From Rhodocyclaceae bacterium (lineage in GTDB: Bacteria; Pseudomonadota; Gammaproteobacteria; Burkholderiales; Rhodocyclaceae), in contig JAEUNM010000019.1 of assembly GCA_016791105.1 (NCBI GenBank), positions 1 through 47,805 of the forward strand: a stretch of DNA of 47,805 nucleotides, written 5' to 3'. Each line of letters starts with the position of its first letter. Within the stretch, counting starts at the first letter, position 1. Under the pieces are notes generated by a model, which saw only the letters and a program-made list of their open reading frames with translations, ran no database searches and had not been told where the DNA came from. This document shows, piece by piece, positions 41,754 to 47,805 of the stretch. The position numbers were made by a program, and so were the translations under genes.

Positions 41754-42704
41754 GTGCGGAGCTTTGCGGTGCGCGTGGCGGCTTGCTGCGCACTGGCGCT
41801 TGCCACAGTCGGGCCGGTCCGGGCGCAGCAATTGCCTGACCCGACCCGGTTTTCGGTGCGCCTCGAAATGGGCGGGCTGAACGAAGCGCGCGCCTGGCTG
41901 GACGCCGGTCTGCCGCCCGATTTTGCCGGTGACCGCATAGGCAACGGCCTCATGATAGGCGCCTGGACCGGCAACATTCCCCTGATGGAATTGTTCCTGT
42001 CGCGCGGCGCCGACATCAATGCCGCCAATCGCAACAACGAAACCGCCTTGATGCACGCCGCCTGGCGCGGGCAGGTGGACGCCGTGCGCTGGCTCATGGA
42101 ACACGGCGCCACGCTGGAACGTCCGCCGCGGCAGTGGAACGCGCTGCATTACGCGGTATTCGCCGGCCATGCCCAGGTGGTGCGCTATCTGCTCGAACGC
42201 GGTGCGAATATCGATGCGCTCACCAACAACGGCTCGAGCGTGCTCATGCTGGCCATCTACGAGGGGCATGACGATCTCGCCAAATCGCTGCTGGATGCCG
42301 GTGCTTCCACGGCGGCAAAAAACGATTGGGGCGACGGCGCGCTGGAATGGGCCATGCGCTACGACCGCATCAATATCGCCCGGCTCGTCACCACCAAAGA
42401 ACAGTTTGCCGCCGCAGCGGCGCGTTCGAAATCAAGCTGGGGGGAAGGGGCGCGCTCCGAGCCGGTTCCGGAGGACATCGCGCAATTGCTGCGGGTGCGC
42501 GAAATTCTGCAGAGCCGCGGCCTGGCCGTGGACAAAATCGACGACCAGATCGCCGCCGCGCGCGCCCGTCACGCGCGCGCCCGCGCCACGCCGCAAAGTG
42601 CGCCGGCCGCGCTGGAAATTCGCGCCCGCCGCAAGGCGCCCAAAGATCAGGAAATGCGCCTGGTGCCGGGCCGCAAGCCCAGGGCCGATAGCTCGGCACG
42701 CTGA
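41754..42704 (+). CDS. Secreted ankyrin-repeat protein
   Basis: A 316-residue exported protein. A signal peptide covers about 1-24 (VRVAACCALALATVGPVRAQ). About five ankyrin repeats follow (residues about 35-215), with repeats such as LFLSRGADINAANRNNETAL and RYLLERGANIDALTNNGSSV. A basic, probably disordered tail (ARARHARARATPQSAPAALE) closes it. The GTG at 41754 is preceded by GGGAAC. Ankyrin domains mediate protein binding; the partner is unknown. A TAGAAT at 41719-41724 may be its -10 box. It shares a 79-base divergent region with the TonB-like gene. Confidence 0.85.
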   Translation: MRSFAVRVAACCALALATVGPVRAQQLPDPTRFSVRLEMGGLNEARAWLDAGLPPDFAGDRIGNGLMIGAWTGNIPLMELFLSRGADINAANRNNETALMHAAWRGQVDAVRWLMEHGATLERPPRQWNALHYAVFAGHAQVVRYLLERGANIDALTNNGSSVLMLAIYEGHDDLAKSLLDAGASTAAKNDWGDGALEWAMRYDRINIARLVTTKEQFAAAAARSKSSWGEGARSEPVPEDIAQLLRVREILQSRGLAVDKIDDQIAAARARHARARATPQSAPAALEIRARRKAPKDQEMRLVPGRKPRADSSAR

Positions 42705-43030
42705 ACCGGCGGGCAAAGGCGCATGGCGCCGCCAAGCGAACTATACTTGCGCCTGGCTTGCATGGACGGGGCCTGGCGCCTCCGCGGCAGAAAAAGGCGC
42801 CGAACGCCAGACGCACAGGGCAACTTTCGGGCAGGCGGCCGGTTCGAATCAGGGCGGTCTGGTCCATCCGCAATGGCTATCCGCACGGCTGCGCGGGCCA
42901 CAACCGGGCCGGCCGCGCAGCGCAAGCTGTCATGCAATACGGGCCGCAAGCCCAGCGCCGGCTGGAGGGCGGGCGTGCGGCGGCACATGGTGCATCGCGC
43001 ATAACGAGTTTCAAGGAAAGCGATACCTGA
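42705..43030. other. Intergenic stretch before the antiporter gene
   Basis: About 326 bases with no convincing ORF. A TATACT at 42742-42747 could be a promoter -10. A tRNA T-loop-like GGTTCGAATC at 42841 is not part of a foldable tRNA. Confidence 0.4.
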
Positions 43031-44230
43031 ATGTACGATCTGATCCTTCCGTCCTGGCCGCCGGTATTCGACCCGTCGGTACGCGTCGGCATCGCGCTGC
43101 TATTCGCGGCGCTGGCCGGCGAAATCGTCGCGCGCCTGATACGCCTGCCGCGCATCACCGGCTATTCCATCGCCGGCCTGGTGCTGGGGCCGGCCGTGCT
43201 GGGCTGGTTCGGTGCGGCCGACGTGAAGTCCTACCGGCTGCTCATCGATCTTGCGCTGGCGCTGTTGCTGTTTGAAATGGGCGTGCGCGTCGATCTCAAA
43301 TGGTTCCGCGCCAATCCCGTGCTGCTGGCTACCAGCCTGCTCGAAGCCGGTCTCACTTTCGCCTGCACTTATGTGGTGATGCGTCTGACCGGCGCGAGTA
43401 CCGGCGTGTCGGCCGGCGTGGCGGTGATCGCCATGTCCACCTCGCCCGCCATCGTGATGCGCATGGCGCTGGAAACCCGCGCCGAGGGCCAGGTGACGCA
43501 GCGCATGTTCGTACTTACCGCGCTCAACGTGGTGTATGCGGTGGTCGCCTGGCAACTAATGGTGGGCGGCATGCACGGCGTGTTCCGCGGCGACTGGTTC
43601 ATCGCCGTGCTGCATCCGGCCTACATGCTGATCGGCTCGCTGGTCGGCGGCGTGGCGCTGGCACTGGCTTTCACGCTATTGCGGCGCGCCTTCAATTTCA
43701 ATGACGAACAGGGTGTGGCGGTGCTGTTCGGCCTCCTGCTGTCAGCCACGGCCTTATTAATTGCGCTCAAGCTGCCGGCATTGCTGGCGCCGCTCATCGC
43801 CGGCATGGTGATCAAAAATACCGATCCGCGCCCGCATTTGTGGCCGCGCCACTTCGGTACCGCGGGCGGCGTCGTGGTGATCCTGCTGTTCGTATTTACC
43901 GGGCTTACCATCACGCCGCGCGAATTCGCCCTGGGCGGCACCGTTGCCATATTGCTCATATTTGTGCGCAGTGCGGCCAAAACCGTGGGCGTACTGGCGC
44001 TGGGTCACTGGAGCGGACTATCCGTGCGGCAGGCGGTGGCGCTGGGCATCGCCTTGTCGCCCATGTCCGGGGTGGCTTTGTTGCTTGCATCCGACGTGCG
44101 AACGATTTATCCGGAATTCGGCGAACGCCTGGCCGCCATCGTGTTATGCATGGCAGCCATTCTCGAATTGGCGAGTCCGATCGCGGTGCAGTGGGTACTG
44201 CGGTTCTGCCGCGAAACCAGGGAGAAATGA
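43031..44230 (+). CDS. Cation:proton antiporter (KefB/NhaP-like, CPA2-type)
   Basis: A 399-residue inner-membrane antiporter with about 11 to 12 transmembrane helices. The N-terminal signature is [20 protein letters not shown], then AVLGWFG. Helix 4-5 region [20 protein letters not shown] is the expected ion-binding part. It lacks a C-terminal RCK/TrkA-N domain, so it is the membrane unit only, shorter than KefB/KefC. AAGGAA lies 10 bases before the ATG. The stop is one base before the next ATG, so it is coupled with the carboxylate-amine ligase gene. Ion specificity is unknown. Confidence 0.85.
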   Translation: MYDLILPSWPPVFDPSVRVGIALLFAALAGEIVARLIRLPRITGYSIAGLVLGPAVLGWFGAADVKSYRLLIDLALALLLFEMGVRVDLKWFRANPVLLATSLLEAGLTFACTYVVMRLTGASTGVSAGVAVIAMSTSPAIVMRMALETRAEGQVTQRMFVLTALNVVYAVVAWQLMVGGMHGVFRGDWFIAVLHPAYMLIGSLVGGVALALAFTLLRRAFNFNDEQGVAVLFGLLLSATALLIALKLPALLAPLIAGMVIKNTDPRPHLWPRHFGTAGGVVVILLFVFTGLTITPREFALGGTVAILLIFVRSAAKTVGVLALGHWSGLSVRQAVALGIALSPMSGVALLLASDVRTIYPEFGERLAAIVLCMAAILELASPIAVQWVLRFCRETREK

Positions 44231-44231
44231 C

Positions 44232-45347
44232 ATGCCGCTGGAGGCTTTTGCGCACTCGCGCGCGCTCACATTGGGCGTGGAGCTGGAGCTGCAGCTCGTC
44301 AATACGCACGACTATGATCTGGTCGGCAGCGCGGAAGATTTGCTGCGCATACTGGCCAAACGCAAGCTGCCCGGTGATGCCAAGCCGGAAATCACGGCCA
44401 GCATGATCGAAATTTCCACCAATATCTGCGAGGACTATAGCGACGCCTGCGCGCAACTGATAGGCCTGCGCGACGAACTGGTGGATGCGGCCGGAAGGTT
44501 GAATCTGGGCATATGCGGCGGCGGCACGCACGCTTTCCAGCACTGGGGCGAACAGCAAATTTTCGACCGCCCGCGCTTCCACTTTCTGTCCGAACTGTAC
44601 GGCTATCTGGCCAAACAATTCACCATTTTCGGCCAGCACGTGCACGTCGGCTGCCCGGCACCCGACGAAGCGCTCTACATGCTGCACTGCATGTCGCGCT
44701 ACATTCCGCACTTCATCGCCATATCGGCTTCGTCGCCTTATGTGCAGGGGCTGGATACCGGCTTCGATTCGGCGCGGCTCAATTCGGTATTTGCATTTCC
44801 TCTGTCGGGGCGTGCGCCTTTCGTCGAAACCTGGAACGATTTCGGCGTGTTTTTCGACAAGATGACCGCCACCGGGGTGGTCAAGGGCATGAAGGATTTT
44901 TACTGGGACATACGCCCCAAACCGGAATTCGGCACCATAGAAGTACGCGTCATGGATACGCCGCTCACGGTGCTGCAGGCGGCGCGTCTGGCCGCCTACA
45001 TACAGGCGGTAGCGCGTTTTCTGATCATCGAGCACCCTTTCAATCCGAGCGAGGACGATTACCTCGTGTATGCGTTTAACCGCTTCCAGGCCTGCCGCTT
45101 CGGCTTTGCCGGCACCTATGTGGACCCGGTTACTCACGAACACCGCAGCATAGGCGAGGACATACTATCCACCTTGTCGCGCGTCGAGCAGCACGCCATA
45201 GAATTGCGTGCCGACAAAGCCTGCCAGGAACTTTATGAAGACGTGCGGGAAGCGCGCAATGGCGCCGCATTGCTGCGGCATGAATTCCACGATGCGGGCT
45301 CGCTGCACGAGGTGGTGCGGCGCCAGTGCCTGCGCTGGAAGAACTGA
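44232..45347 (+). CDS. ybdK: YbdK-type carboxylate-amine ligase (GCS2 family)
   Basis: A 371-residue member of glutamate-cysteine ligase family 2, ATP-dependent carboxylate-amine ligases such as E. coli YbdK, which has weak gamma-glutamylcysteine activity. Motifs are [20 protein letters not shown] (N-terminal ATP/Glu site), [40 protein letters not shown] and [25 protein letters not shown] lies 7 bases before the ATG. It sits between the antiporter and a glutamine amidotransferase-like hydrolase gene. Whether it makes a glutathione precursor or another gamma-glutamyl compound cannot be decided. Confidence 0.88.
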   Translation: MPLEAFAHSRALTLGVELELQLVNTHDYDLVGSAEDLLRILAKRKLPGDAKPEITASMIEISTNICEDYSDACAQLIGLRDELVDAAGRLNLGICGGGTHAFQHWGEQQIFDRPRFHFLSELYGYLAKQFTIFGQHVHVGCPAPDEALYMLHCMSRYIPHFIAISASSPYVQGLDTGFDSARLNSVFAFPLSGRAPFVETWNDFGVFFDKMTATGVVKGMKDFYWDIRPKPEFGTIEVRVMDTPLTVLQAARLAAYIQAVARFLIIEHPFNPSEDDYLVYAFNRFQACRFGFAGTYVDPVTHEHRSIGEDILSTLSRVEQHAIELRADKACQELYEDVREARNGAALLRHEFHDAGSLHEVVRRQCLRWKN

Positions 45348-45432
45348 CGGGCGGTGCGCGGCGTGAGCAGCGGGCGGCTCGAACTGCAATGGGGCGCAGT
45401 TGCGCCCGCCGGCCGTGCGCCGGGGGCGAGCC

Positions 45433-46212
45433 GTGGGTGAGCGCCCGCTGCGCATAGGCATGTCGGCGCGGCTGATGCACGCGCCGCCCAAAGAACTGGG
45501 GTTTCCCGGCAAGCATCTGCAATACCTGGAGCGCTCGGTGGCGCACTGGATCATGGCCCACGGCGCGCTTGCCTTCATGATTCCCACGCTGACCAAAGGC
45601 GGCGGCGTGACGCGCCAAAGCATATCCGTGCGCGACTGCGTGTCGGCCATGGACGGACTGGTGCTGCAGGGCGGCGCCGACATGAGCCCGACCAGTTACG
45701 GCGACGAGCCGATGCGCCCGGAATGGGCCGGCGACAAGGTGCGCGACCAGTACGAAATGGAACTGGTGTGGGAATTCGTGATCCAGGGCAAGCCCGTGCT
45801 GGGCATATGCCGCGGTTGCCAGCTCATCAACGTGGCCTGCGGTGGCACGCTCTATCAGGATATTCCGACCATGGTAGAAAACGCTGCCCAGCACCGCCAC
45901 GAAGATTTGTACGACAACTTTCACCACGAAATCCAGATATTGCCGGACAGCCGTTTATCCGAACTGTTTCCGGACGAAACGCGCCCGCGCGTCAATAGCA
46001 TCCACCACCAGTGCGTGCGCAAGCTGGGGCGCGATTTGCGCGTTGAAGCCATTTCGCCCGCCGACGGGGTGGTGGAATCGATACGCTGGAACGGCAGCGG
46101 CTACATGGTAGGTTGCCAGTGGCACCCGGAATTTCTGGGCGCCGGCCTGCTCGACAGCGGGCCCATCATGCAGGAATTTCTCGACGCCGCGCGGCGCGCG
46201 ATGCGCAACTAA
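45433..46212 (+). CDS. Gamma-glutamyl hydrolase-like class I amidotransferase (peptidase C26)
   Basis: A 259-residue protein of the PuuD-like C26 group, which cleaves gamma-glutamyl bonds. It has the nucleophile elbow VLGICRGCQLINVACGG (first Cys of GICRGC), and before it MDGLVLQGGADMSPTSYGD. The catalytic His-Glu part is VGCQWHPEF. The GTG at 45433 is preferred: GGGGGCGAG lies 6 bases upstream and the domain starts with RPLRIGMSARL. It follows a GCS2-type ligase by 85 bases. Ligase and gamma-glutamyl hydrolase side by side suggest making and breaking of a gamma-glutamyl compound. This is inference. Confidence 0.88.
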   Translation: MGERPLRIGMSARLMHAPPKELGFPGKHLQYLERSVAHWIMAHGALAFMIPTLTKGGGVTRQSISVRDCVSAMDGLVLQGGADMSPTSYGDEPMRPEWAGDKVRDQYEMELVWEFVIQGKPVLGICRGCQLINVACGGTLYQDIPTMVENAAQHRHEDLYDNFHHEIQILPDSRLSELFPDETRPRVNSIHHQCVRKLGRDLRVEAISPADGVVESIRWNGSGYMVGCQWHPEFLGAGLLDSGPIMQEFLDAARRAMRN

Positions 46213-46426
46213 GGCGGGCCGCGGGCTGGCCCCGTGGCGCGCGTTGCGCCCAAGGGACGGGTGGGCGGGGCGCCCCGGGCGCCACGCCGCTAAAGCAGGG
46301 TTTGATGCCTTTTAATCGGCCCCGGTTGCGATGCATACGGCATGAACCGCGGTGTGACCGGATACGCGCATGCCGGCACGGATTCCGTGCTAAAAAGCCG
46401 GGCATCCTGGTTCCACGGGCCATGCC

Positions 46427-47665
46427 ATGAAAATTAGTCTTCCACTAATCGGTGCATTGTTCGGCGTTGTCGGCGCCGCGCACGCCGCCGGCACGCCGAA
46501 TGAACACGCCAATGGTGCTGCCTTGGTAACCCACAGCGCGCCGGTTTGTCCGGGGCCGGCCAGCGCGGCGGACGCGCGCTGCCATGCCCGCGTTGTAACC
46601 GATGCGCAGGGTGTGCCCATCGCAAGCGGCGTGGCCAACCCCAATGCCGGCCGTACCGACGCTACCTCGCCGCCGCCTCCGCCGCCAGCCGGCGCCTACG
46701 GGCCGGCGCAATTCCGCATGGCTTATGGGCTGACCAGCACGTCCAGCGGCGGCAGGACAGTCGCCATCGTGGATGCTTACGACAATCCGCGCGCAGAGGC
46801 GGACCTTGCGGTGTATAGCAACGCTTTCGGACTGCCCGCCTGCACCACCGCCAATGGCTGTTTCAAGAAGGTGAATCAGACCGGCGGCACTGCTTATCCG
46901 CGTGCCGACGCCGGCTGGGCGCTCGAAATCGCGCTCGACATTCAGGCCGTGCACGCGGTGTGCCCGGATTGCAAAATTCTGCTCGTCGAAGCGCGTTCGA
47001 ATAGTTTGAGCAATTTGCTCACCGCGGTTAATTACGCTGCCAGCCGTGCCGACGTGGTGGTGGTGTCGAATTCCTGGGGCGCAGGGGAATTTTCCTCGGA
47101 AGCCAGTTACGACAAGTATTTCGACCACGGCAAGCCCATCACCGTATCGTCGGGCGATAACGGCTATGGCGTGGAATGGCCGGCTGCCTCGCCCAAAGTG
47201 ACCGCAGTGGGCGGCACCACGCTATATGTCGATGCCAATAACCAGCGTACTTCCGAAGTGGTCTGGAAGGGCGCCGGCTCGGGCTGCAGCAAATATGCGG
47301 CGCAGCCTGCGTATCAAAATGTGGCGGATCAGCAGGGTGCCTGCGGCCGTCGGCTCGTCGCCGACGTTGCGGCCGTTGCCGACCCCGCCACCGGTGCCGC
47401 CGTTTATGATTCCTATGGCTACGCCGGCAAGAGCGGCTGGTTTACAGTGGGCGGCACCTCGCTCGCGGCACCGGTCATCGCCGCCATTTATGCGCTGGCC
47501 GGCAATACCGGCGGCGCGGCCGTGCTGTACCCGAATGCTTCCATGCTGTACGACGTAACGTCCGGCAACAACGGCACTTGCGGCAACTATCTGTGCCAGG
47601 GCACGGTGGGTTACGACGGCCCGACCGGGCTGGGCGCGCCGAATGGCGTGGATGCGTTCCGGTAA
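46427..47665 (+). CDS. Secreted sedolisin-type serine peptidase (S53)
   Basis: A 412-residue exported protease. A signal peptide (MKISLPLIGALFGVVGAAHA, 1-20) is followed by a short Cys-containing pro-region and a polyproline linker (81-87). The catalytic domain follows. Sedolisin catalytic residues are recognisable: Glu167 and Asp171 in WALEIALDIQ, the oxyanion Asp244 in SSGDNGYG, and the Ser345 nucleophile in GGTSLAAP. The C-terminal GYDGPTGLGAPNG is the family's calcium-site end. The usual long inhibitory prodomain is much reduced (about 70 residues). Substrate is unknown. It stands alone after 214 bases that hold a GGCGCC/GGCGCC stem (46269-46283). Sedolisins act in acidic surroundings. 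Confidence 0.85.
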   Translation: MKISLPLIGALFGVVGAAHAAGTPNEHANGAALVTHSAPVCPGPASAADARCHARVVTDAQGVPIASGVANPNAGRTDATSPPPPPPAGAYGPAQFRMAYGLTSTSSGGRTVAIVDAYDNPRAEADLAVYSNAFGLPACTTANGCFKKVNQTGGTAYPRADAGWALEIALDIQAVHAVCPDCKILLVEARSNSLSNLLTAVNYAASRADVVVVSNSWGAGEFSSEASYDKYFDHGKPITVSSGDNGYGVEWPAASPKVTAVGGTTLYVDANNQRTSEVVWKGAGSGCSKYAAQPAYQNVADQQGACGRRLVADVAAVADPATGAAVYDSYGYAGKSGWFTVGGTSLAAPVIAAIYALAGNTGGAAVLYPNASMLYDVTSGNNGTCGNYLCQGTVGYDGPTGLGAPNGVDAFR

Positions 47666-47805
47666 TCCTACATTCCTCAGTTGGACGCGCCTGAGGGTGC
47701 GGCGGGCGCGTTGCCTGCCTAGGCGCGACGAGGCGGCAGGGCCGCCCCCTGCAACGAGGAGCAACAACGGCAGGCGGCGCGCCCGTCGTGCCATCGGGTG
47801 CGTAG

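Noticed and set aside
42839..42862. tRNA T-loop-like GGTTCGAATC
   Set aside because: The flanking bases do not pair as a T stem (49-65 and 52-62 mismatch) and no anticodon or acceptor arms are found around it.

Overview
The window is about 48 kb of GC-rich bacterial chromosome, densely packed, with many operons whose genes overlap by ATGA or GTGA. Gene content (gltIJKL-type glutamate/aspartate uptake, a GlnE of proteobacterial form, a PEP-CTERM protein behind a sigma-54 promoter, an NAD-dependent formate dehydrogenase, RAYT/REP elements) suggests a betaproteobacterium. That placement is inference, because no rRNA or other marker is present.

Left part (1-10 kb): a decayed RHS fragment and two relics of one short repeat are followed on the minus strand by a TIR-domain protein and a RES toxin/Xre-type antitoxin pair. 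TIR and RES proteins are both families known to attack NAD+. Next comes a two-gene formate dehydrogenase (fused NuoE-NuoF beta subunit plus Mo/W-binding alpha subunit), then a PEP-CTERM secreted protein with a near-perfect sigma-54 promoter. Behind it a roughly 214-bp tandem array is bracketed by two copies of the PEP-CTERM gene tail and its terminator.

Middle part (10-30 kb): a minus-strand operon encodes SpoIIM, DUF4129, DUF4350, a MoxR ATPase and a DUF58 protein. It faces a plus-strand run of OsmC, an orphan periplasmic binding protein overlapping a two-PAS histidine kinase (one PAS is FixL-like), an Ap4A phosphorylase, and gltI-gltJ-gltK-gltL. A minus-strand pair follows: a large dihaem cytochrome c and a Tat-exported GMC oxidoreductase, probably one periplasmic electron-transfer system. 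A zapE-type ATPase comes next.

Repeat-rich part (30.8-34.7 kb): many copies of one REP-like palindrome lie here, partly as an exact 216-bp tandem array. They surround a vapBC toxin-antitoxin pair, a REP-associated tyrosine transposase and a DUF1330 protein. This is the accessory hot spot of the window.

Right part (34.7-47.8 kb): a minus-strand operon (small membrane protein, glnE, HD-type hydrolase) is followed by the most notable locus. This is a reverse transcriptase carrying both retron signatures (NAxxH and VTG) and the YVDD catalytic box. Upstream is a structured non-coding stretch of about 400 nt with a 15-bp bulged inverted repeat that could be the a1/a2 pair of an msr-msd RNA. A second family of palindromic repeats lies downstream. 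Then come a TonB-like protein, an ankyrin-repeat protein, a three-gene cluster (cation/proton antiporter, YbdK-type carboxylate-amine ligase, class I glutamine-amidotransferase-like hydrolase) and a secreted sedolisin-type (S53) protease. No rRNA, tRNA or CRISPR array was recognised.
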